A DNA stretch of 19,522 nt from an uncultured Clostridia bacterium (lineage in GTDB: Bacteria; Bacillota; Clostridia; Christensenellales; Borkfalkiaceae). Position numbers and translations under genes: made by a program. Below the pieces are notes generated by a model. The model saw only the letters and a list, made by a program, of their open reading frames with translations, was not told the origin of the DNA and did not search any database. The stretch covers positions 1 to 19,522 of the forward strand of contig CAMOXE010000113.1 of the NCBI GenBank assembly GCA_946628865.1. The letters run 5' to 3'. Below, piece after piece: positions 6,601-13,186 of the stretch; position 1 is the first letter of the stretch, and each line of letters begins with the position of its first letter.

Positions 6601-7362
6601 ATGGCAAAGCACACGGTAGTCATACTTCAGGATAATCTTCGCAAGGCGGAAGACCTTGCGTCGGCGTTTAACGATTCGGACGAATTCATCGCGGTGGGAA
6701 GTTTTGCGGACGGAGAATCCGGTTTTGCCGCGATAGAGAGCAGCGAGGCAGAGTTCTGCGTGATGGACCTCATACTCCAAAACCTCGACGGGTTAGGAGT
6801 TTTGGACAAGGTCCGCCGCGCGAATTTAAGGACAAAGTGCATAATATTCAGCGCTCTTTCCCGCGAAGAAGTGATAGACACCTGTATGGCAAAGGGCGCG
6901 TCGTATTACGTTACCAAACCGTGCGAGACGGAGACTTTGATAAGGCGGATAAAAGAACTGTTTATAGACGGCAAAGACAAGCAACCCGCCAGGGTGGTCG
7001 CGCGGTCGGGGAATATGAGTATAGACGAGCGAATCAGTCGGATATTCATATCGGTGGGCATACCGCCGCACATAAAGGGCTACGGATATTTGAGAGAGGG
7101 AATCAAATTAGCGGTCGAAAGCCCGGACGTAATCAACAATATAACGAAGAAGTTATATCCGATGATAGGCGAAAAGTACGCCACTACGCCGAGCAAAGTA
7201 GAGCGCGCGATACGTCACGCGATAGAAGTCGCGTGGGCGCGCGGTCGGATAAATAACATAAACGACCTGTTCGGAGTTCAGACGTATTTAGGCGGCGAAA
7301 AGCCGACCAACGGCGAGTTTATCGCCTTGATAGCGGATAAAATGTTGCTCGAAGGCGCATAA
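6601..7362 (+). CDS. spo0A: Sporulation response regulator Spo0A
   Basis: Master transcription factor of endospore initiation in Bacillota, activated by phosphorylation and binding 0A boxes. The N-terminal receiver (1-120) has the phospho-acceptor D56 in VMDLILQNLDG, a conserved hydroxyl residue S84, and K105 in VTKP. The C-terminal DNA-binding domain (about 138-253) has the Spo0A-specific segments HIKGYGYLREGI, KVERAIRHAIEVAWARG (199-215) and KPTNGEFIALIADK. The 253 aa length is typical. The acidic pocket normally begins with two Asp residues; here it is Q10-D11, so one acidic residue is replaced. The Shine-Dalgarno AAGGAG (6586-6591) is 9 bases from the ATG. Upstream lie 0A-box candidates and an extended -10 promoter; a terminator follows. 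spoIVB, a frequent upstream neighbour in spore formers, is not here. Confidence 0.95.
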   Translation: MAKHTVVILQDNLRKAEDLASAFNDSDEFIAVGSFADGESGFAAIESSEAEFCVMDLILQNLDGLGVLDKVRRANLRTKCIIFSALSREEVIDTCMAKGASYYVTKPCETETLIRRIKELFIDGKDKQPARVVARSGNMSIDERISRIFISVGIPPHIKGYGYLREGIKLAVESPDVINNITKKLYPMIGEKYATTPSKVERAIRHAIEVAWARGRINNINDLFGVQTYLGGEKPTNGEFIALIADKMLLEGA

Positions 7363-7371
7363 AAATAATTG

Positions 7372-7404
7372 AAAGCATTGTCAAAACGGCAATGCTTTTT
7401 GTTT
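7372..7404 (+). terminator. Intrinsic terminator of spo0A
   Basis: A 9-bp stem, AAAGCATTG (7372-7380) with CAATGCTTT (7390-7398), has a 9-base loop and is followed by a T-rich tail reaching 7404. It begins 9 bases after the spo0A stop. Confidence 0.85.
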
Positions 7405-7477
7405 GGCAATAACTGAAGAAAACCGAATGTATAACATTTTCTTATATAACGTATAAGCAAAAACAAGGGGAATACTA

Positions 7478-7506
7478 TTGACAAAAAAACGGCAAACGAT
7501 TAAAAT
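7478..7506 (+). promoter_or_regulatory. Near-consensus housekeeping promoter for the peptide transporter operon
   Basis: TTGACA (7478-7483) matches the -35 consensus exactly. It is followed by a 17-base spacer and TAAAAT (7501-7506), five of six for the -10. Transcription would begin around 7513, giving a leader of about 115 bases before the first gene at 7628. No other credible promoter is visible before oppA, so this probably drives the whole 7628-15631 gene set. Confidence 0.7.
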
Positions 7507-7558
7507 AAGTTTAAAGCCGAAATGATATTATATATTATATAGGCATAAAAAACGAGGG

Positions 7559-7598
7559 ACCGGGATCCCGGTTTCGCTTTGCGACAGCAAAGCGAAAC
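7559..7598 (+). promoter_or_regulatory. Double inverted repeat in the operon leader
   Basis: A 14-bp perfect palindrome, ACCGGGATCCCGGT (7559-7572), overlaps by two bases a 12-bp perfect inverted repeat, GTTTCGCTTTGC (7571-7582) with GCAAAGCGAAAC (7587-7598), closed by a GACA loop. No T-run follows the second stem. The pair sits in the predicted 5' leader, about 45 bases downstream of the predicted transcription start and 29 bases before the first ATG. Possible roles are an operator, an mRNA-stabilising leader or an attenuator; the sequence does not decide. Confidence 0.6.
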
Positions 7599-7627
7599 GA
7601 TCTTATATACGTTTAAAACCAACGATT

Positions 7628-8188
7628 ATGAAGGGTAGATTCGATCACCTTAAAGATTTTAAAAAAAATTCGGACGGTAGTTATGAGTACGTCGGCGAAA
7701 CGTACATATGCGACCGTAGCAGAAAATCTTTTACGGTTAAAACGGTTTCGTTATCCGTTGCGGCGTTTGTTTGCGTGATAGTCTGCGGCGTCATACCCGC
7801 GAAGGGCATGCTTAACACTTTCTATGTGATGTTGCCGCTATTACTTGAAATAATTTTTTCGGCGATAGTCTGCTACAAGACGGTCAGACTGTCTTTGGCG
7901 TCGTATCCCGTAAGGCAGTACGAGTATAAAAAGACCGTTGTTCCAATGCCGTATTACGCGGTTGCACTTGCGGCTTTTTCGGCGATAAGGCTTGTTTCGT
8001 ATATCGTATATTTATGTTTAAATGCGAAAAGCGAAATGATTTTTGAAAACGAATCGGCTTACGTCATATTGCTTTTAACTTTAAATTCCATAATTATGAT
8101 TACCTCGATTTACATAGCGATTTCTTTTGGAAAGAGTCGGTGGACTTTAACCGGAAGTCAAAGCGAAGAAAAATCGGATAATAAATAG
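7628..8188 (+). CDS. Four-TM membrane protein of unknown function
   Basis: I do not recognise the family. The 186-aa product has a charged cytoplasmic-looking N-terminus (1-36), four hydrophobic segments at about 37-57, 62-83, 108-131 and 143-167, and a hydrophilic tail with SQSEEKSDNK. No catalytic motif is visible. No Shine-Dalgarno precedes the ATG at 7628, and no in-frame ATG, GTG or TTG lies between it and the stop codon at 7523; the next ATG would delete the N-terminal helix. Initiation is therefore probably weak or depends on the structured leader. The gene is first in the apparent peptide-transporter operon, 28 bases before the binding-protein gene, so a role connected with that transporter is plausible but unproven. 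The coding case rests on its length, amphipathic pattern and operon position. Confidence 0.75.
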   Translation: MKGRFDHLKDFKKNSDGSYEYVGETYICDRSRKSFTVKTVSLSVAAFVCVIVCGVIPAKGMLNTFYVMLPLLLEIIFSAIVCYKTVRLSLASYPVRQYEYKKTVVPMPYYAVALAAFSAIRLVSYIVYLCLNAKSEMIFENESAYVILLLTLNSIIMITSIYIAISFGKSRWTLTGSQSEEKSDNK

Positions 8189-8216
8189 AAAAAATTTTTT
8201 TATAAGGAGTAAAAAA

Positions 8217-10493
8217 ATGAAGAAACACAGCAAATTGTTGGGTTTGGTAGCCGCGGCTGTATTGTCGCTTACCATGGTTGTCTCTTGTACGACTCCAAAG
8301 ACTTCAGACCCCGAAGCAAAGAGTATTCTTACCGTTGGATATTCGAATTTCAACGAGAAGTTCAGCCCCTTCTTTGCGGAAACCGCTTACGACGTCGACG
8401 TCTACAACATGACCCAAGTCGGTCTTTTGACTTCGGATCGTACCGGCGCAATCGTCTACAAGGGCAAAACCGGCGAGACCATTAAGTATAACGGTACCGA
8501 TTATACTTATAACGGAATAGCGGATTTGACCGTTACCGAAAATGATAACGGCACGGTTTATTACGACTTCGATATGAGAAACGACGTTAAGTTCTCGGAC
8601 GGTAAGGCGCTTACCGCGGACGACGTAATTTTCTCGATGTACGTTTTAGCGGATCCCGCTTACGACGGAAGTTCGACGTTCTTCGCTCTTCCCATCGAAG
8701 GTATGAGCGAATACCGTGCGGGCATGGCTGCGAAATGGAAGTTGATACTTGCTGATATGGCGGCTAAATCGACAGACAATAAAGATGCAAATTATTATTC
8801 CGCTGCGGATGAGACAACGTTTAAAAACGCTTTTAATACGGCGGGTGCGAAATTTGCACAGTCTATAGTTGATTACTGTATTGCTAACTATGCCGATTAC
8901 GGTGCTAAAGACGTTGCGACTTCGGCTAAGTTATGGGGTTTTGGCGGTTTGGCTGAAGACGCTACCGCGGCTGATTTTTGGAATGCAATACTCACCAAAT
9001 ACGGATATAACTTAGATAATATTAATGCCGAGAAAGCCGGTTCGGCGTTTACCGCATACCTCGCCGAAGAACTTAACGACGATATGCTTAAAGCGGTTAA
9101 GACCGGCGAGTCTGCCGCAAACATCACCGGTATACAGAAAAAAGGCGATTATAAACTCAGAGTCGTTTTGACCGAAGTTGACGCTACGGCTATATATCAA
9201 CTCGGCGTAACAATCACTCCTCTTCATTACTACGGTGACGCCTCGAAATACGATTATAACAACAACAAATTCGGTTTCGATAAAGGCGATTTGGCTATCG
9301 TAAGAGCAAAGACCACTAAGCCGCTCGGCGCAGGTCCGTTCATCTTCGACAAATATGAAAACGGCGTAGTTCGTTTCACCGCAAATAAAAACTATTATCT
9401 CGGTTCCCCGAAGGTTGCCGAAGTTCAGTTCGTAGAATCCACCGATACCGAAAAGATCAACGGCGTTATCACGGGCAAACTCGATATAACCGACCCGTCG
9501 TTCAACGACAAAGTTGTAGACGCTATCAAAAAGGCTAACAGCAACGGCACTCTTTACGGCGATAAAGTAACCATCAACGCGGTAGACAACCTCGGTTACG
9601 GTTATCTCGGCATGAGCGCAAAGAGAGTAAACGTAAACAACGAAATCGACTCTGACGCGTCCAAGAGCCTTCGTAAGGCACTCGCTACCGTATTCGCGGT
9701 TTACAGAGACCTTTCGGTAAGTTCTTACTACGGCGAGAGAGCGAGCGTAATCAACTATCCTATCTCGAACACTTCGTGGGCTGCTCCGCAACCTGCCGAC
9801 GACGGATACGAAGTTGCGTTCTCAAAAGACGCCAACGGCAACGCTTTGTATACGTCCACTATGACCGCTGAAGAAAAATACGCCGCCGCTCTTAAAGGCG
9901 CGCTCACTTTCTTCGAGAAAGCGGGCTACACCGTAGAAAACGGTAAGGTAACCGCTGCTCCCGAGGGCGCAAGACTCGAGTTCGAGGCTTTGATTCCCGC
10001 TGACGGCGAAGGTGACCACCCGTCCTTCAAATTGTTGCAAGAGGCTTCCGATGCTTTAAAGACCATAGGTATAACTCTTAGAGTCACCGACCTTGCGGAT
10101 TCTTCCGAACTTTGGACTACCATCCAGGCTGACCAAGCGGACATCTGGTGTGCGGCTTGGGGTGCAACCGTAGATCCCGATATGTATCAGATCTATTTCT
10201 CCGGCGAAGAGGGCAAAGAAGCGGGCGGCTCCAACTATATGTACGATATAGCGGACGCAAGACTTAATAAATTAATACTTGACGCAAGAAAGACGACCGA
10301 TCAGGAAGAAAGAAAGATTATGTACAAAGCGTGTCTCGATATAATAATCGACTGGGCTGTTGAAGTTCCGGTATATCAGAGACAAAACGTAATAATCTTC
10401 AGCCCCGAAAGAGTAAAGATGGATACGGTAACTCCTGACATCACGACTTTCTACGGCTGGATGAGTGAAATTCAGAATCTTGAAGTAAAATAA
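8217..10493 (+). CDS. oppA: Peptide ABC transporter substrate-binding lipoprotein (family 5, OppA/DppA-like)
   Basis: Extracytoplasmic lipoprotein that captures peptides for the adjacent permease. The N-terminus is a lipoprotein signal: positively charged start, hydrophobic core (7-22) and lipobox VVSC with C24 as the lipidated residue. Family-5 features follow: RNDVKFSDGKALTADDVIFS (121-140), KPLGAGPFIFDKYENG, a segment ending DKLDITDPS-like before the hinge, and a C-terminal part with IWCAAWGATVDPDMY and a closing domain crossing. At 758 aa it exceeds usual family members (about 500-600). Much of the excess lies in an alanine-rich, probably helical stretch at about 168-298, whose codons look more AT-ending than the flanks. 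The Shine-Dalgarno AAGGAG (8204-8209) is strong, with a 7-base spacer. A 15-bp hairpin follows the stop. The substrate is inferred from family and operon only. Confidence 0.92.
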   Translation: MKKHSKLLGLVAAAVLSLTMVVSCTTPKTSDPEAKSILTVGYSNFNEKFSPFFAETAYDVDVYNMTQVGLLTSDRTGAIVYKGKTGETIKYNGTDYTYNGIADLTVTENDNGTVYYDFDMRNDVKFSDGKALTADDVIFSMYVLADPAYDGSSTFFALPIEGMSEYRAGMAAKWKLILADMAAKSTDNKDANYYSAADETTFKNAFNTAGAKFAQSIVDYCIANYADYGAKDVATSAKLWGFGGLAEDATAADFWNAILTKYGYNLDNINAEKAGSAFTAYLAEELNDDMLKAVKTGESAANITGIQKKGDYKLRVVLTEVDATAIYQLGVTITPLHYYGDASKYDYNNNKFGFDKGDLAIVRAKTTKPLGAGPFIFDKYENGVVRFTANKNYYLGSPKVAEVQFVESTDTEKINGVITGKLDITDPSFNDKVVDAIKKANSNGTLYGDKVTINAVDNLGYGYLGMSAKRVNVNNEIDSDASKSLRKALATVFAVYRDLSVSSYYGERASVINYPISNTSWAAPQPADDGYEVAFSKDANGNALYTSTMTAEEKYAAALKGALTFFEKAGYTVENGKVTAAPEGARLEFEALIPADGEGDHPSFKLLQEASDALKTIGITLRVTDLADSSELWTTIQADQADIWCAAWGATVDPDMYQIYFSGEEGKEAGGSNYMYDIADARLNKLILDARKTTDQEERKIMYKACLDIIIDWAVEVPVYQRQNVIIFSPERVKMDTVTPDITTFYGWMSEIQNLEVK

Positions 10494-10536
10494 TAAGATA
10501 AGGTTTTAATTTCAACAACGTTAAATCAAAGCATAT

Positions 10537-10569
10537 TTTCCTGCGGCTTGATTTTCAAGCCGCAGGAAA
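10537..10569 (+). promoter_or_regulatory. Stable intra-operon hairpin between oppA and oppB
   Basis: A perfect 15-bp inverted repeat (10537-10551 with 10555-10569) with a TTT loop, starting 43 bases after the oppA stop. The following bases are only mildly T-rich. Such hairpins after a binding-protein gene often stabilise the upstream message or partly terminate transcription, giving more binding protein than permease. That role is inferred. Confidence 0.75.
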
Positions 10570-10587
10570 GTTGTGTTATTACTTAGC

Positions 10588-10601
10588 GGGGCGCAAGCCC
10601 C
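10588..10601 (+). promoter_or_regulatory. GCAA-tetraloop hairpin just upstream of oppB ribosome-binding site
   Basis: GGGGC (10588-10592) and GCCCC (10597-10601) close a GCAA loop, a stable GNRA tetraloop. It ends 6 bases before the oppB Shine-Dalgarno GGAG (10608-10611). Confidence 0.5.
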
Positions 10602-10617
10602 TTACATGGAGAAACTT

Positions 10618-11604
10618 ATGCGGAAATTTGTTATAAAGAGGATACTTATATCGATAGTTATCCTTTTCTTTGTCGGCTTGATCATTTACGCCGTAATGCG
10701 ATTTTTGCCGACTTCTTACATAGAGACGATTGCAAGACAAAAGTCCATGCAACCGAATTCGAAGAGTTACGAAGAGTGGATGGCTCAACTTTCGGTTACT
10801 TACGGTATGGATAAGGGTATAATCCTCGGATATTTTCAGTGGCTGGGCAACGCATTTCGCGGAGAATTCGGAGACAGTTGGTTCTGGACCGTTCCCGTTA
10901 CCGAAAAATTCCACGAAACAGTCTGGCTCTCGTTTATTATGGGGCTTATTTCGATGATTTTGGAACTTGCTATCGCGGTGCCTCTCGGCGTTATAGCCGC
11001 TACCAAACAGTACAGCAAGACCGACTATACTATTTCGGTATTATCGTTTATAACAATTTCTTTTCCGACGTTTTTCTTCGCGTCACTATTAAAGTTAGTC
11101 TTTTCGATAAAACTCGGTTGGTTTGACCTGTTCGGACTTATCAGCCGCGAACACTATCATCTGACCGCCTGGGGGCAATTCTGGGATAAAGCGGCGCACC
11201 TCGTCCTTCCTATAACGGGACTCGTCGTTTTGTCTATCGGATCTTTAATGCGGTATACGAGAACGAATATGCTCGAAGTATTAAACTCCGATTATATTCG
11301 TACCGCAAGGAGCAAAGGTCTTTCCGAAAGGAACGTTATCTATAACCACGCTTTCAGAAACACCTTGATACCGCTCGTTACGATAGTCGGCGGTTCGCTC
11401 CCCGGACTTTTTGCCGGCGCGCTCATAACCGAAACCTTATTTAAAATACCCGGTATCGGCTACACTTCCTATCAGGCAATGGTCGCGGGGGATATACCGT
11501 TTTCAATGTTCTATATGGTATTTCTCGCGATATTGACCTTAGCGGGAAATCTTATTTCGGATATATTATACGCGGTCGTAGATCCGCGCGTAAGGCTATC
11601 TTAA
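10618..11604 (+). CDS. oppB: Peptide ABC transporter permease, OppB/DppB type
   Basis: One of the two membrane subunits forming the peptide channel. I chose ATG 10618 because GGAG (10608-10611) lies 6 bases upstream and the protein then begins MRKFVIKRILISIVILF, a typical OppB N-terminus; a longer frame from 10573 would run through a hairpin. The 328-aa product has a first transmembrane helix at about 9-30 and a FGDSWFWTVPV segment in the position of the family's extracytoplasmic motif. The ATPase-contacting EAA loop is at 229-249 (RTARSKGLSERNVIYNHAFRN by family position), followed by more helices and the conserved end DPRVRLS. The length is normal for the family. The next gene's Shine-Dalgarno overlaps its stop codon. 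Confidence 0.95.
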   Translation: MRKFVIKRILISIVILFFVGLIIYAVMRFLPTSYIETIARQKSMQPNSKSYEEWMAQLSVTYGMDKGIILGYFQWLGNAFRGEFGDSWFWTVPVTEKFHETVWLSFIMGLISMILELAIAVPLGVIAATKQYSKTDYTISVLSFITISFPTFFFASLLKLVFSIKLGWFDLFGLISREHYHLTAWGQFWDKAAHLVLPITGLVVLSIGSLMRYTRTNMLEVLNSDYIRTARSKGLSERNVIYNHAFRNTLIPLVTIVGGSLPGLFAGALITETLFKIPGIGYTSYQAMVAGDIPFSMFYMVFLAILTLAGNLISDILYAVVDPRVRLS

Positions 11605-11614
11605 GGAGGCTGTC

Positions 11615-13183
11615 ATGGAAGAATTAAACGAAAAAGAAGTAAAGCAGCCCGAAGAAGAATTATCGTTGAACGACGACAGAAGGGTCAAGGTTTTATCTCC
11701 CGGAACGCTCGTCGCGAAGAGGTTTTTCAGAAATAAGATAGCGGTCGTGGGACTTGTTATTCTCGTAATAATGTTCCTGTTCTCGTTCGGCGGAATACTT
11801 TTATCGCCGTATAGCGAGAAACAATATTTCTATAAAGAAGAAGAAATGCGTCAGCCTATAGGCGGCGCGAAAGAACTTACCGAATTATCGTACGCCTCTG
11901 AAGCGGGCTCTCCTTCTCCGACGCTCAAAATAGCCGCAAGAAGAGCGATAAAAGCCAATGAAACGGCGTTTACCGACGCCGGGGAAACGTATACGATAGA
12001 GTATTACGGCGATAGATTTTTCGAAGTTTTCGACAAAGACGGCAATCTGTCGTTTATTGCCTATTATAACAGCGTAAACTTTATCAGCGCCGGCGAAGAA
12101 CTTACGTTCGATTTGCGCCGCGCCGCTCTTAAAGCCTACGAACAAAAGCCGATTTCGTTCTCAGTAAACGCGACGGATTCCACGTTATACTCTATAGACG
12201 AGGACGGCTTGATAAAACGCGGCGAAGAAGACTACGCTTATGTGCTTTCTTACAGCATAAACGCCACCGAGGAAGATAAATTCTTTTCAAAAGATTTCAA
12301 ATTCGCCTTGATCGACTGTATCGAAAACGGCGAAATGAAAGAAGGAAACGAAAAAGAGTTTACGGTGACCGAAAACGGCGTCTCGACGACATACTTCATC
12401 TTTTACGACGCGGCTAAAAACACCTGGGATATAAAAGAATACCGTTATACGAGGATATACGACAGGTATTCCGCTCCGTCCAAAGAGCATTGGCTCGGCA
12501 CGGACGGGCACGGTATGGATATGCTTACGCGTCTTATGTACGGCGGAAGAGTATCGCTTTTGGTAGGTTTCATCGTGGTTATAATCGAAACCGTTCTGGG
12601 CGTTATAATCGGCGGTATTTCGGGCTATTTCGGCAGGTGGGTGGATAACCTTATAATGCGTATAGTCGATATATTCTATTGCATACCGTCTACGCCGCTG
12701 TTGATAATACTCGGCGCTATGATGGACGCGATGAAAGTCGACCCGACGCTGAGGATGGTGTATTTAATGCTCACGCTCGGCTTTTTGGGCTGGCCGGGGG
12801 TCGCAAGGCTCGTAAGAGGTCAGATTCTTTCGCTCCGCGAGCAAGAATTTATGACTGCGACGGAGGCTTGCGGTATAAGGGCAAGCAAGAGAATATTCAA
12901 GCACCTTATACCCAACGTTATACCTCAACTTATAGTTACTTGTACGATGGGCTTGGGTTCTACGATTATAACCGAGGCAACGCTTTCGTTCTTAGGTTTG
13001 GGCGTTCGTTTCCCGTTTGCGTCGTGGGGAAACATCATAAACGACGTAAACGATATTTACGTTCTTACCAATTATTTATTCGTATGGATACCGGCGGGCG
13101 TATGTATAGTGCTTACGGTACTTGCGTTCAATTTAGTGGGCGACGGATTAAGAGACGCGTTCGATCCCAAAATGAAGAGGTAA
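11615..13183 (+). CDS. oppC: Peptide ABC transporter permease, OppC type, with large extracytoplasmic insertion
   Basis: The second channel subunit. Family features are clear: first transmembrane helix at about 42-63, HWLGTDGHGMDMLTRLMYGGR (292-312), the EAA loop at about 417-435, LSFLGLG (458-464) and the terminal GDGLRDAFDPK. At 522 aa it is about 200 residues longer than ordinary OppC (near 300). The extra length is a hydrophilic block at about 70-285, between helix 1 and the HWLGTD motif, placing it outside the membrane. The block is rich in Glu, Tyr, Asn and Lys, with repeated short beta-like stretches such as YTIEYYGDRFFEVFD. The codons do not look foreign. AAGGAGG (11603-11609) overlaps the oppB stop and is 5 bases from the ATG. 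It is followed 3 bases later by oppD. Confidence 0.94.
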   Translation: MEELNEKEVKQPEEELSLNDDRRVKVLSPGTLVAKRFFRNKIAVVGLVILVIMFLFSFGGILLSPYSEKQYFYKEEEMRQPIGGAKELTELSYASEAGSPSPTLKIAARRAIKANETAFTDAGETYTIEYYGDRFFEVFDKDGNLSFIAYYNSVNFISAGEELTFDLRRAALKAYEQKPISFSVNATDSTLYSIDEDGLIKRGEEDYAYVLSYSINATEEDKFFSKDFKFALIDCIENGEMKEGNEKEFTVTENGVSTTYFIFYDAAKNTWDIKEYRYTRIYDRYSAPSKEHWLGTDGHGMDMLTRLMYGGRVSLLVGFIVVIIETVLGVIIGGISGYFGRWVDNLIMRIVDIFYCIPSTPLLIILGAMMDAMKVDPTLRMVYLMLTLGFLGWPGVARLVRGQILSLREQEFMTATEACGIRASKRIFKHLIPNVIPQLIVTCTMGLGSTIITEATLSFLGLGVRFPFASWGNIINDVNDIYVLTNYLFVWIPAGVCIVLTVLAFNLVGDGLRDAFDPKMKR

Positions 13184-13186
13184 ACT

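Noticed and set aside
7379..7388. 0A-box-like TTGTCAAAA after spo0A
   Set aside because: It lies in the stem-loop of the spo0A terminator and mismatches the core at one position; most likely chance.
8189..8200. AAAAAATTTTTT palindrome before oppA
   Set aside because: A simple A/T run with weak pairing; more likely a spacer before the strong ribosome-binding site than a terminator.
9012..9791. A 259-codon minus-strand frame inside oppA
   Set aside because: Antisense shadow of a well-supported binding-protein gene; no motif and no promoter.
10573..10617. Longer N-terminus for OppB starting at 10573
   Set aside because: It would translate through the GCAA hairpin and has no ribosome-binding site; ATG 10618 has GGAG at a 6-base spacing and a normal OppB N-terminus.
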